DNA of 64,000 nucleotides from Pedobacter montanisoli (lineage in GTDB: Bacteria > Bacteroidota > Bacteroidia > Sphingobacteriales > Sphingobacteriaceae). Shown here in pieces: positions 18,155 to 27,351 of the stretch. The position numbers and the translations under genes are program-made. The notes under the pieces are model-generated. The model was not told where the DNA came from, did not search any database, and was given only the letters and a program-made list of their open reading frames with translations. Location of the stretch: the NCBI RefSeq assembly GCF_022809115.1, contig NZ_JALGBH010000001.1:1550001-1614000 (forward strand), given 5' to 3'. Within the stretch, counting starts at the first letter, position 1, and every line of letters begins with the position of its first letter.

Positions 18155-19297
18155 TTATTTCGAATTCATCAGTTGAAGAAACCTTTGTGCTGACACTTTC
18201 GGGCTATAATTTTCCATAGCCCACTGATGACCTTGTGCTGCAATTTTATAAATACTTTCCCTATCCTCTAATATTCGTTTAATCGCATAATCAATATTAT
18301 TTAAATCAATACCAATATAATGCTCCCAATTTTTTGGCATTACGGGTAATTCTACACCATATTTTTCTAGGTCAATGTGAATTGGTACAGATCCTAAAGC
18401 TAATGTTTCCCAAAATCGCCAGCTATCCCATTGGATAAGTCTTTCATTTTTATTGAGAAGAGTAGAGATGACCTTATATAATTTCTTTTTTATAGTAGCT
18501 TTTTTTCCTCCAGCCATATATTTTTTTGGATCATTAGGTAAGGCCGGAATTAGTTCTCCACAAAATGAAGCTACCATTAGGGTATTTTCAATATGATGAT
18601 AATAGTCAGGATTATGCAGCCCTACTGAGTTTTGCCACATAAGATCGCTATATGTATTATTGGGTTTATCAGGTGGAGTTATTTTTCGATTAATTAAATT
18701 TTGTGGTAACAAATTAATAAATGTTTTTTCTGTAAGTGCTCTTAAAGGATGTACGTATGGGTGAGAAAAATTAAAATTATAAGCAATTTCATAATGCTTA
18801 TTTTTAACAGGTAGGTTTAGCTTTTCATTTAATACCCGATTTTGAAAGCCTAAGACCCAAGGATATATGTTATCGTATCTTTTGGTCTTTTTATTTTTCA
18901 TTGTACGTAGTATAAAATCAAAATTTCTAAGACATTCAGATAAACCAATAGTATTATAACCAACTTTCGTGTCGATATAAACGGTCTTGAATTTTCTATT
19001 CTTTTTATATAGCCATTGAGGAATGGGAGATGAAATTCTTTTAAAGGTTCCAGGTTCTATAAATTCTGTCCAATTGTCTGTAATTATAACGATGTCAGCA
19101 TCTTCAGAAGGATCGAAGGCTGGATTCTTTACAAATAAATAGTGATCACTATCCAATTTCCAATAATTTCTATTTGAATAGAAATCAATGTTTAACTCTT
19201 TTAATCCTTCAGCTAAGTAAACAGCAGCGTCTTCGTTTAACCTTTCATACTCAGGTAATAAAAAGTAAATCTTTGTTTTTCTTAGGTTTAAGGGCAT
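18155..19297 (-). CDS. Exostosin (GT47)-like putative glycosyltransferase
   Basis: 380 residues without signal peptide or membrane helix. The C-terminal region WDSWRFWETLALGSVPIHID followed by a VMPKNW segment resembles the donor-binding domain of exostosin/GT47-like enzymes, where an RxxE...GxVPV stretch binds the sugar nucleotide. The N-terminal half is unlike anything I recognise with confidence. Its location among GT and acyltransferase genes supports a transferase role. It could instead be another GT-B family; the linkage is unknown. Confidence 0.55.
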   Translation of the reverse strand: MPLNLRKTKIYFLLPEYERLNEDAAVYLAEGLKELNIDFYSNRNYWKLDSDHYLFVKNPAFDPSEDADIVIITDNWTEFIEPGTFKRISSPIPQWLYKKNRKFKTVYIDTKVGYNTIGLSECLRNFDFILRTMKNKKTKRYDNIYPWVLGFQNRVLNEKLNLPVKNKHYEIAYNFNFSHPYVHPLRALTEKTFINLLPQNLINRKITPPDKPNNTYSDLMWQNSVGLHNPDYYHHIENTLMVASFCGELIPALPNDPKKYMAGGKKATIKKKLYKVISTLLNKNERLIQWDSWRFWETLALGSVPIHIDLEKYGVELPVMPKNWEHYIGIDLNNIDYAIKRILEDRESIYKIAAQGHQWAMENYSPKVSAQRFLQLMNSK

Positions 19298-19323
19298 ATT
19301 ATTAATAGAACATTAATATTATT

Positions 19324-20223
19324 TTAAATCTTTAGTTTTTTTAAAGCTTCTTTTTCTGCCTTAATTTTAGCAAATTCTACTTTTCTTTTAAAGGAATCCA
19401 TTTTTATGATTCTTAAAAAACGTATTAATTTTTGCGTTAAAGATCTTTTCCGAGGCATTTTATTAAATAAGTGAAAATTTTGTAGAGTTGCTGAATAAGT
19501 ATTCCAATAGTAGTTATTGATCAAATGTTTCTTAGCCATTTTATTTTCAGGAAAAAAGTGTTTAAAGCTGAGAGATTTAAACATACCTTTTCCGTAACCT
19601 TTCTGACAGGCAAAAAATACCAGATCTATGTCTTCACAAGAAAGCAGTTCTTCGCCTTTTCGACCTAAATTCAAACGAAATTCATCAGTTTCCAGTACCC
19701 TTAAATATGATTTGAAAACTTCATTTCTTATACACATTCCTGCACCAAAAGGTGTAGAAGAAAATTCATCAATATTATTAGACCATATATCTTTTTCAAT
19801 TATTCTTTGGGCATTTTTGTAATATTCTATTTTAAGAGTGGGTTTAGCCTCGAAATCAGGGTGTATTTCTCCACCAAAAACTCCTATAAAGGGATATTTA
19901 TTGTAGATATGCCAAGCATTTTCCAGATAGTCGGAAGTCAGAATAATATCATCATCAATGTTGATCAATAAATCTCCAACAGCTTCTTCAAATCCTCTTT
20001 TTCTGGCGTGGGCCAGCCCTAAGTTTTCTTCAATAATAAACCGATGATGAGGATGCCAATCTATTTGATAGATGTCTTCCAGTTTTTCTTTAGACATATT
20101 ATCAATAATAATTAATTCCCATTCTTTTAATGGCATTCCTTGTTTTTTTAACCCTTCTAAAACCTTTGGAAAATAGTCTTTTCTTGGGTTATGAGCAGAA
20201 ATTACAGCGCTTATTTTAAACAC
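19324..20223 (-). CDS. Glycosyltransferase family 2
   Basis: 299 residues. FKISAVISAHNPRKDYFPKV starts a GT-A domain, and LLINIDDDIILTSDYLENAW is the DxD region near residue 90. SCEDIDLVFFACQKGYGKGM is the catalytic ED region. The basic, lysine-rich C-terminal tail (about 270-299) could bind the membrane surface. It lies 28 bases downstream of a GT4 gene and 26 bases before the exostosin-like gene. Sugar specificity unknown. Confidence 0.85.
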   Translation of the reverse strand: MFKISAVISAHNPRKDYFPKVLEGLKKQGMPLKEWELIIIDNMSKEKLEDIYQIDWHPHHRFIIEENLGLAHARKRGFEEAVGDLLINIDDDIILTSDYLENAWHIYNKYPFIGVFGGEIHPDFEAKPTLKIEYYKNAQRIIEKDIWSNNIDEFSSTPFGAGMCIRNEVFKSYLRVLETDEFRLNLGRKGEELLSCEDIDLVFFACQKGYGKGMFKSLSFKHFFPENKMAKKHLINNYYWNTYSATLQNFHLFNKMPRKRSLTQKLIRFLRIIKMDSFKRKVEFAKIKAEKEALKKLKI

Positions 20224-20251
20224 GATAAATTAGTGTTTTATGAAAATTGTA

Positions 20252-21304
20252 TTATATAAGCCTTTTACAGAAGGCTTCAAATCTTGAAAAATATTTTTTG
20301 TCCGTTAATTCCTTTTGAAAAAGGAGTATATTATCCATGTCGGCTCTTTTTTTTCTTAAAGGGCCATTTAAGATATTATATAGTTCAGTAGGCTTGTTGA
20401 TATCATAAGTACTTATCAACGAACTTTTACTTTCAAAATATTTATGACCAAAATTATTGCTCATAATAATTGGAGTTCCGGTTGATAATGCTTCAATAAT
20501 CGATAAATCAAAATAGCTTTGTCTGTTGGTATTGATAATATAATCTACACTGTTAAACCAGTTATTAGGGGTCGATGAAAACCCTACATCATAAATACCC
20601 AGATCATGATTGGTTACATCTTCTCCTTTACCTACTACAATAAGGTTTAAATCAGATCTTTCTTTTGAAACCATTTTGAAAGTATCTAATAAAAGATCAA
20701 ACCCTTTTATTTTATTGCGTCTGCCTATGTAAAGCAAATTAATCTTTTGCTCTGCAAGAGGATAAGATTTTAAATTATCAGAAGCCTTAGCTCCTGATAA
20801 TATGTATTCTATCTGGCTGTTTTTATTAATTAGAGATGAATATATGGGTAAAATGTGCTCGTTAGGAAATACCAATATATCGGCTCTGTTAAATGCACTT
20901 TGCTCAGCATTGATAATTTCTTTAATTTTTTCTTGATCAAAGCCCAAAGACCTGCCTTCTTCTGAGGGCAACTCAGGGCAATGTGCCTGCAGTATAACAG
21001 TTTGTTTACTGGATATTTTATGTTTTACGGTATTAAAGACATTACAGTCATGAAAATAGATGTATTGATATTTGTATGCTTTAATATTGTCGAAATGCCT
21101 TTCCCAATATGATTTATTTGTGAGCTTTTGATTTAGTTTATACAGTATTTTTTTATATAAATCATACTTTTTCACTAAATCATTGGAAAGCGTAAATAAC
21201 TCTCTTGGTTTGTCTAATAAATTTTGGGATATAAAACCTGTTGGACCTCCTGCATTTTGGTCATATGATATGGGCGCATAAATTAATATCTTATCTTTTA
21301 TCAT
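20252..21304 (-). CDS. Glycosyltransferase family 4
   Basis: 350 residues. KILIYAPISYDQNAGGPTGF forms the N-terminal acceptor loop. The C-domain has LLYIGRRNKIKGFDLLLDTF, then YFDLSIIEALSTGTPIIMSN with the donor-binding glutamate. It is therefore a GT-B retaining enzyme. Its start overlaps the end of the UDP-galactopyranose mutase gene by 4 bases, so a galactofuranosyl transfer role is possible, but that is position-based inference only. Confidence 0.8.
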   Translation of the reverse strand: MIKDKILIYAPISYDQNAGGPTGFISQNLLDKPRELFTLSNDLVKKYDLYKKILYKLNQKLTNKSYWERHFDNIKAYKYQYIYFHDCNVFNTVKHKISSKQTVILQAHCPELPSEEGRSLGFDQEKIKEIINAEQSAFNRADILVFPNEHILPIYSSLINKNSQIEYILSGAKASDNLKSYPLAEQKINLLYIGRRNKIKGFDLLLDTFKMVSKERSDLNLIVVGKGEDVTNHDLGIYDVGFSSTPNNWFNSVDYIINTNRQSYFDLSIIEALSTGTPIIMSNNFGHKYFESKSSLISTYDINKPTELYNILNGPLRKKRADMDNILLFQKELTDKKYFSRFEAFCKRLI

Positions 21305-22410
21305 ATGGTGAAGTTTTTTACGATATCAAGCGCTTCAGCAATTACATGATGCATATCCATATACCTATACGTTGCTAATCGGCCCAGAAAAGTTATATTG
21401 TTTAGCTTTTGAACTTCTGTTTGATAAAGCTCTAATTTTTTTAAATCTTCTTTTAATCGTTTAGGATAATAAGGAGTATCTGTTATTTCTGTTTCTTTGC
21501 TGTATTCTTTAAAGTAAATGGTTTCATCATGTATCTCCCACGGGGTAAAGTGCTTATGTTCGTGTATGCGTGTATATGGTATACTTTCATCAGCATAATT
21601 AATTACGGCATTACCCTGATAGTCTCCCTTTGCGTAGTTTTTTTCAAAATATACTGTTCTATAGCTTAATCTGCCATATTTAAAGTTAAAAAAAGCATCT
21701 AACGGGCCTGTATAAAAAACATGATCATAGGTACTTATTTGATAATCTGTTGGAATAAATTTTGTGTTTAATTTTACCTTAATATTGGGGCTATTAAGCA
21801 TTTTTTCAAATATCTCTGTAAATCCGTTTATAGGGATACCTTGAAATGAAGTACTGTAGTAATTATCGTTATAATTGAAACGTACAGGTAGTCTTTTTAA
21901 AATACTGGCAGGGAGTTCTTTAGGTTCACAACCCCATTGTTTCTTTGTATAACCATAAAAAAATGCTTTATATAAATCATTTCCTATAAATCTTAAAGCT
22001 TGTTCTTCAAAATTTTGAGGATCATTAATACTTTGATCTCCTAGGCCGGCTATGAATTCTTTTGCTTCTTCAGGATTTAATGTTTTTCCAAAAAATTGAT
22101 TGATCGTATGTAAGTTTATAGGTAGAGAATATATGTTGTCTTTATAAACAGATTTAACTCTATTGGTATAGGGTTTAAGTTCTGTGAATTGTTGTATGTA
22201 GTTCCAGACTTCTATATTATCTGTATTAAAAATATGCGGACCATACACATGAAGCATTATGTTGGTTTTAGAATCCCTTTCGGTATAACAATTACCTCCA
22301 ATATGATTACGTTCTTCTAAAATCGTAATTTGATTATTCGGATTCTTTGCCAGTTGTTCAGCAATTACAGATCCAGAAAAGCCAGCACCAACAATTAAAA
22401 AATTATTCAT
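21301..22410 (-). CDS. glf: UDP-galactopyranose mutase
   Basis: A 369-residue flavoenzyme of normal length for the family. It interconverts UDP-galactopyranose and UDP-galactofuranose using reduced FAD. The FAD-binding Rossmann motif FLIVGAGFSGSVIAEQLAKN is at the N-terminus, followed by ILEERNHIGGNCYTE. The family segments YGPHIFNTDN and FFYGYTKKQWGC are present, as is the C-terminal LGRLATYRYMDMHHVI. Its presence implies that the exported glycan contains galactofuranose. It overlaps the wzt copy upstream by 8 bases and a GT4 gene downstream by 4. Confidence 0.95.
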   Translation of the reverse strand: MNNFLIVGAGFSGSVIAEQLAKNPNNQITILEERNHIGGNCYTERDSKTNIMLHVYGPHIFNTDNIEVWNYIQQFTELKPYTNRVKSVYKDNIYSLPINLHTINQFFGKTLNPEEAKEFIAGLGDQSINDPQNFEEQALRFIGNDLYKAFFYGYTKKQWGCEPKELPASILKRLPVRFNYNDNYYSTSFQGIPINGFTEIFEKMLNSPNIKVKLNTKFIPTDYQISTYDHVFYTGPLDAFFNFKYGRLSYRTVYFEKNYAKGDYQGNAVINYADESIPYTRIHEHKHFTPWEIHDETIYFKEYSKETEITDTPYYPKRLKEDLKKLELYQTEVQKLNNITFLGRLATYRYMDMHHVIAEALDIVKNFTI

Positions 22411-23656
22411 AGATTATCCAATCGTGAGGATTTTGTAAAATACCTCTAATAGAGCCACCTTCCATTTCAATTTTATTTCTTGGTTCAACGATAATATGCA
22501 TAAAGTTATCTTTCTTTTCTATAACATCTCCTCCGTTTCTCCATAAAGCCCCTTCTAACATGTAAGTGCCTGCTTTAAGAAGACGGTGTGGAAGTTCGAT
22601 TTTAGTATGGAATAAATCTTTATCTGCATTGAAATTTGCTAAAATTGGACTTGAGAGCAGTGCTTCTCCGCTAGAAGTGTATATGGTATATCCAAAATTA
22701 ACATTCAGTTTGTTCGTTAATTTAAATTCAAAGTTTAAAAAATAAGTTTCATTAAGTTCAGATATAGATGCTTTTCGTTCATTCTTGGAATTGGTTAAAA
22801 AGATTTGACTTATCTTTTCTTCTTGATTTCCATCGTTTTGATATTCAATGTTGGTTTCATCCTCGTTGATCTGGCTATATCTATTTACAACTTTATTTAC
22901 ATCACCCTGATATTCTACCTGGCCATATTTAAGAAGTATACCTTTATTACATAAAGTCTTGATGCTTCCCATGTTATGGCTTACAAATAATACTGTTCTT
23001 CCTTCGCCTTTACTTACTTCTCCCATTTTACCCAGACATTTCTTTTGAAATTCTGCATCACCTACTGCAAGTACTTCATCAACAATTAAAATTTCGCTTT
23101 CTAAATGTGCTGCTACGGCAAAGGCTAAACGAACATACATTCCGCTTGAATAACGTTTAACAGGAGTGTCTATATAGCGTTCTACACCAGCAAAATCTAC
23201 AATAGCATCAAAATGCTTCCTGATTTCACGTTTTCTCATTCCTAAAATAGCCCCGTTAAGATAAATATTCTCACGGCCAGTCAATTCAGGATGAAAACCT
23301 GTACCTACTTCTAATAATGAAGCAATACGTCCTTTACCTGTAATACGTCCTGTAGTAGGAGACGTAACCCGGCTCAATACCTTTAGCAAGGTACTTTTAC
23401 CAGCACCATTCCGGCCAATAATACCCACAGCATCACCTTGTTCTATTTCAAAATTAATGTCTTTTAAACTCCATACTATATCGCTATTACCTTTGGTACT
23501 ACGATCATTGATTTCTCCTATGCGTAAGAAAGGATCTTCTTTTCCCCTTGCACGGGCATACCAGCGCTCCAGATCTCTGCTAATAGTTCCGGTACCAATT
23601 TCTCCTAATTGATAGGCTTTACTTATATTTTCTGCTTTAATAGCTATGTTAGACAT
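22403..23656 (-). CDS. wzt: ABC exporter ATPase, Wzt-type, second copy
   Basis: 417 residues. The nucleotide-binding domain (about 1-245) has Walker A GIIGRNGAGKST, signature RYSSGMYVRLAFAVAAHLES and Walker B ILIVDEVLAVGD. A Wzt-type C-terminal domain (about 270-417) follows and would bind the glycan to be exported. Its ATPase part is nearly the same as that of the gene at 25310-26575, whereas the C-terminal domains differ strongly. It should pair with the Wzm permease at 28186-29040 to export lipid-linked polysaccharide across the inner membrane. Neighbours are an FkbM methyltransferase (8-base overlap) and glf. Confidence 0.92.
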   Translation of the reverse strand: MSNIAIKAENISKAYQLGEIGTGTISRDLERWYARARGKEDPFLRIGEINDRSTKGNSDIVWSLKDINFEIEQGDAVGIIGRNGAGKSTLLKVLSRVTSPTTGRITGKGRIASLLEVGTGFHPELTGRENIYLNGAILGMRKREIRKHFDAIVDFAGVERYIDTPVKRYSSGMYVRLAFAVAAHLESEILIVDEVLAVGDAEFQKKCLGKMGEVSKGEGRTVLFVSHNMGSIKTLCNKGILLKYGQVEYQGDVNKVVNRYSQINEDETNIEYQNDGNQEEKISQIFLTNSKNERKASISELNETYFLNFEFKLTNKLNVNFGYTIYTSSGEALLSSPILANFNADKDLFHTKIELPHRLLKAGTYMLEGALWRNGGDVIEKKDNFMHIIVEPRNKIEMEGGSIRGILQNPHDWIIYE

Positions 23657-24494
23657 TTAGAAAACGAGGTTTATAATCAATACCAGCAATTTCATCTCCT
23701 TTATTTGGCAATAAAAGAAAATTTTCATAGATGTTTGAGAAAAGTTCCAAATCTGTAATATCTTCACATTTGTTAAAATAAGGCAAGGTGTATAAAGTGT
23801 AATTAATCTTCTTAATGAAAGAGAGCAGATCTGTGTTTTTTAATTGAAAGGGAATAATATTTTCTTTATTCCATTCCATTAGAATGACAGGTTTGCAATG
23901 TGTTATACAATTAATTGCTCCTTGTAGGGCAGGCAGATCGGCTCCTTCAATATCAATTTTAATAAATGATACTTCCTGTTTGTCTAAATCTTCCCAAATT
24001 TTATCTAAAGTAGTGCATTCTACCTGTATGGTATCTGTAAAGTTGCATCTTTTAGTATCTAATATACTTTCATAAGCAGCGTTATTTTTATGGGTAAGTT
24101 TAAAACTTATTTCTCCTTCATAATTGAACACAGCCTTATTTAAAATGGTCCATCTGTTTTGAAAATCACTTAAACGATGCGTTTTTGCTAAAAATGGAAA
24201 TGAATTAGGCGAGGCTTCTACAGAAATAACCTTAACAGAGTTTATAGAAGCTAAAATAGGAATAGACATTAAGCCTATGTTGGCTCCTATGTCAAATACC
24301 GTAGTATTTGCTTTGATAAGACTGCGCATCAGGGCTATATTCTTTTCTTCATAATAGCCTTCATCCATAGCTCTGCGAAAAATAAGACTATTTCTGGGAA
24401 AGAAAACTTTTTGCCGGCAATAGTAAAAAAAGCCAAGCTGGTTAAAAACAGGCTTAACTATATATCTTTTAATAAAACGCTTAACTGAAGGCAC
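23649..24494 (-). CDS. FkbM-family SAM methyltransferase
   Basis: 281 residues. The FkbM domain (about 60-240) has motif I TVFDIGANIGLMSIP, motif II VISVEASPN and SFIKIDIEGADLPALQGA, a diagnostic FkbM stretch. FkbM enzymes make O-methyl groups on sugars and polyketides. It overlaps the second wzt by 8 bases and the first FkbM gene by 14. That pairing fits a chain-capping or repeat-unit methylation that the Wzt C-terminal domain might recognise, as known for Wzt proteins of E. coli O8/O9a. The link here is inference. Confidence 0.88.
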   Translation of the reverse strand: MPSVKRFIKRYIVKPVFNQLGFFYYCRQKVFFPRNSLIFRRAMDEGYYEEKNIALMRSLIKANTTVFDIGANIGLMSIPILASINSVKVISVEASPNSFPFLAKTHRLSDFQNRWTILNKAVFNYEGEISFKLTHKNNAAYESILDTKRCNFTDTIQVECTTLDKIWEDLDKQEVSFIKIDIEGADLPALQGAINCITHCKPVILMEWNKENIIPFQLKNTDLLSFIKKINYTLYTLPYFNKCEDITDLELFSNIYENFLLLPNKGDEIAGIDYKPRFLNV

Positions 24495-25317
24495 TTTTTT
24501 TGCTGATTTCTATGTTTTCTATGCCTTTGTAACTTTGATTTTTAGCTACAATTAAGCCATCTACTGAATAGGTTTGTTTAAGATCACACTCGCATACAAT
24601 GATAAGCCCCTGCTTCTCTAAAAAGTTTAAACAATCTCTATGAAGTTTATTTGAATGGGTTGAAATAAAGAAATATCCTACTTTTTGTTCTTTAATTGTG
24701 TGTTGTGCCCCCATCAACATTTCTAATTCATAACCTTGTATATCACAATGCAATATGTCTATAAAGGATATTTCCTTTTCTTCTACAATCTGATCTATGG
24801 TAAGAATAGGAGGTATATTGTTATGAAATTGTTTTCCTATAAAAGCATGAGTAAAATCCCCATTAAAATGATTGAGTTCAAAATTTTTTATTCCAAACTC
24901 CAGATTTTGGATATCGGGTTCAAATAGGTAAGATCTACCCATTGGGTATTGTTGTAAAAACCACATGGAATAAAAGGCCCAATATGATCCCAATTCTATC
25001 ATTACAGGATTTTGAGGCAGGGTCTTTAGAACTTGCTGAAATACTTTTTCTTCCTGAGGTTCATGAACACCTTTATTATCTAAAAGCATTTTGGTTATCC
25101 CTTCTCCGTAATAGCTTCCTTTAATTATTTTTAAACCATTATGCATTATTTGATAGGTATCAAATATTTTTCCTGCATTAGTTACCCTGGGTATATAATG
25201 ATTATCATCAGAAGAGATCACATCCGCTATTCTTTGATCCCATTCAGACCAATAAGGCATTGCCTTTTTATGAAGAACAGAAAACCTGGATATCTTTCTG
25301 TATAATTTTTTAAGCAT
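24481..25317 (-). CDS. FkbM-like SAM methyltransferase, paired with first wzt
   Basis: About 278 residues. PVMIELGSYWAFYSMWF replaces the usual glycine-rich SAM loop with a serine/tyrosine-rich version. YLFEPDIQNLEFGIKNFELN and SFIDILHCDIQGYELEMLMG are FkbM-like, so the family call is good, although the modified motif I is unusual. A longer frame starts at 25359, but the ATG at 25317 overlaps the wzt stop by only 8 bases and begins MLKKLYRK, so I prefer it. It probably methylates a sugar; acceptor unknown. Confidence 0.75.
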   Translation of the reverse strand: MLKKLYRKISRFSVLHKKAMPYWSEWDQRIADVISSDDNHYIPRVTNAGKIFDTYQIMHNGLKIIKGSYYGEGITKMLLDNKGVHEPQEEKVFQQVLKTLPQNPVMIELGSYWAFYSMWFLQQYPMGRSYLFEPDIQNLEFGIKNFELNHFNGDFTHAFIGKQFHNNIPPILTIDQIVEEKEISFIDILHCDIQGYELEMLMGAQHTIKEQKVGYFFISTHSNKLHRDCLNFLEKQGLIIVCECDLKQTYSVDGLIVAKNQSYKGIENIEISKKSAFS

Positions 25318-26575
25318 TATTTCTGTGGAGTTCGGCTGTGAAGTTCTGCCAATATACACCTGTTGTACTTATAGGCTCTGTTATCCTTTTTGGACTATCC
25401 TGATTTAATCCAACCGTAATTTCCTTAAAATCATCAATACGTTCTATAACACGGCTTTTACTTTCAATATAGGTTACCAGTTCATAAGAACCGGGTATAA
25501 GATTTAATGTTGGTATTTTATAAATTAATGTATAATCTCCAGGTTCTAAATTGTAAGTTTTGTCTGTAAAATTTGTCCATAAACTGCATACTCTTAATTT
25601 ATGAATATTGTTAAAGCATAAAGCAAAACTCACATCTTTAACAGGAACCTTACAATGGACGTTTAAAGACAGATAAACTTCCTGATAGGCATTGAGAAAA
25701 TCAAGATTGTTTCCGTTCTTATCCCTCAATGTAAGAGAGCTTACATTAATTTCTCCTGTTCCGCTCTTTTTAGGCATAACTTCATTGTCGCTAAGATAAA
25801 GAGGTATCACTTTCTCAGAGGCATCGAAACAGTGCATCTGTCCATGTTTAAGTAAAATACTTTTACGACATAATGAATGTATACTATCCATGCTATGACT
25901 CACAAATAGAATTGTTTTCCCTTCACTTTTACTTACCTCATTCATCTTGCCTAAGCATTTCCGCTGAAATTCCGCATCTCCTACAGCTAACACCTCATCA
26001 ACAAAGAGGATTTCACTTTCCAGATGTGCAGCTACAGCAAAAGCCAAACGTACATACATTCCGCTCGAGTAACGTTTTACTGGCGTATCTATATATCTTT
26101 CTACCCCTGCAAAATCCACAATCTCATCAAACTTTCGGGCAATCTCTTTTTTACGCATCCCCAAAATACTGCCATTCAAGTATATATTTTCTCGGCCAGT
26201 CAGTTCGGGATGAAAACCGGTTCCAACTTCTAACAAAGACGCTATGCGACCTTTACCTGTAATGCGTCCTGTAGTAGGGGAGGTAACCCTGCTTAATACT
26301 TTAAGTAAAGTACTTTTACCTGCTCCATTGCGACCTATAATTCCTACTGTATCACCTTTTTCTATTTCAAAACTGATATCTTTTAGTGACCATACAACAT
26401 CTAAATTTCTTTTGTTTGCTCTTTCATGGGTTTCTCCTATACGAAGAAAAGGATCTTCTTTCCCTTGTATGCGAGCATACCAACGTGCTAAATCTTTACT
26501 GATGGTTCCGGTACCAATTTCTCCAAGCTGATATGCTTTGCTTAGATTTTCTACTTTAATAGCAATATTCTGCAT
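25310..26575 (-). CDS. wzt: ABC exporter ATPase, Wzt-type, first copy
   Basis: 421 residues. The ATPase domain has Walker A GIIGRNGAGKST, the ABC signature YSSGMYVRLAFA and Walker B ILFVDEVLAVGD. The C-terminal domain (about 265-421) is of the Wzt substrate-binding type and shares little visible similarity with that of the copy at 22403-23656. Although the ATPase proteins are nearly alike, their DNA differs at many silent positions, so the duplication is not recent. It sits 5 bases downstream of a GT2 gene and overlaps the FkbM-like gene by 8. Confidence 0.92.
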   Translation of the reverse strand: MQNIAIKVENLSKAYQLGEIGTGTISKDLARWYARIQGKEDPFLRIGETHERANKRNLDVVWSLKDISFEIEKGDTVGIIGRNGAGKSTLLKVLSRVTSPTTGRITGKGRIASLLEVGTGFHPELTGRENIYLNGSILGMRKKEIARKFDEIVDFAGVERYIDTPVKRYSSGMYVRLAFAVAAHLESEILFVDEVLAVGDAEFQRKCLGKMNEVSKSEGKTILFVSHSMDSIHSLCRKSILLKHGQMHCFDASEKVIPLYLSDNEVMPKKSGTGEINVSSLTLRDKNGNNLDFLNAYQEVYLSLNVHCKVPVKDVSFALCFNNIHKLRVCSLWTNFTDKTYNLEPGDYTLIYKIPTLNLIPGSYELVTYIESKSRVIERIDDFKEITVGLNQDSPKRITEPISTTGVYWQNFTAELHRNNA

Positions 26576-26580
26576 AGAGG

Positions 26581-27348
26581 TTAAGGCATGGAAAACCGAG
26601 ATAACAGCGTTCGTTTAATTTTATTTTTTAGCCGAAATAACAAACTGTTTTTTTTAATTAATAATTGCTGGTGTTGCAACTGATATGCAGGATATTTTTG
26701 TTGTATAATGTCTTTTCGCTCCCTTGCTACCGTTTTATAATCACTTGAAACACCATCTGTATTGAAACAACTGATGATCAAATCTTCTATATAAGAAAAT
26801 GTTTCTCCCTTAATGAAGAGTTGTACTGTGAAATCCCAATCAGCGCATATTTGATAACCTTCATCGTAAAAACCATATTTTAAAAATAAGGATCTACTTA
26901 TGATGCAGTTTTGGTGATTCAAAGAACGTTTAATAAAAAAGTCACTACTTAATTGCTTTGGATATTTAATGGTATTGATTTTTGCGGTATGTGAGCCTTG
27001 ATTTGCCGCATTGCTATAATAAACCCCTTCTTTCTGAAGTATAGGAATAAGCTCTGCAAGTACATGTTCATTATATAAAACATCGCCGCTATTCAGAAAC
27101 AACAGGTAATCGCCTTTGGCTTGTGCAATGCCTTTATTCATGGCCTGATAAATGCCCTTATCAGGTTCACTTATCCAGTAGCTGGTATATTGCTCAAATG
27201 ACTGAATAAGTTTAACACTATCATCTGTACTGCCTCCATCAATTACCAGCCACTCAAAATGATTTGTAGTTTGGTTAACAATGCTTTTTGCAGTATTTAA
27301 GAAACCTTCAGCATTATTTAAGTTTACGGTAATGATAGATAAAAGCAT
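26581..27348 (-). CDS. Glycosyltransferase family 2 (WcaE-like)
   Basis: 255 residues. MLLSIITVNLNNAEGFLNTA starts the GT-A domain, and LVIDGGSTDDSVKLI is a frequent GT2 motif. YLLFLNSGDVLYNE is the DxD-equivalent, carrying NSGD instead of DADD. WISEPDKGIYQAMNKG is shared with the plus-strand GT2 gene at 34146, so the two are paralogues. The NSGD variant is typical of the WcaE/colanic-acid-type subgroup. It is 3 bases downstream of another GT2 gene and 5 upstream of wzt. Confidence 0.85.
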   Translation of the reverse strand: MLLSIITVNLNNAEGFLNTAKSIVNQTTNHFEWLVIDGGSTDDSVKLIQSFEQYTSYWISEPDKGIYQAMNKGIAQAKGDYLLFLNSGDVLYNEHVLAELIPILQKEGVYYSNAANQGSHTAKINTIKYPKQLSSDFFIKRSLNHQNCIISRSLFLKYGFYDEGYQICADWDFTVQLFIKGETFSYIEDLIISCFNTDGVSSDYKTVARERKDIIQQKYPAYQLQHQQLLIKKNSLLFRLKNKIKRTLLSRFSMP

Positions 27349-27351
27349 TTG

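Noticed and set aside
25318..25359. Upstream start of the FkbM-like gene
   Set aside because: It would overlap wzt by 50 bases; the ATG at 25317 gives an 8-base overlap like its neighbours.
25873..26262. 129-codon open frame opposite wzt
   Set aside because: It is antisense to a highly conserved ATPase domain and has no recognisable domain; a by-product of codon use.
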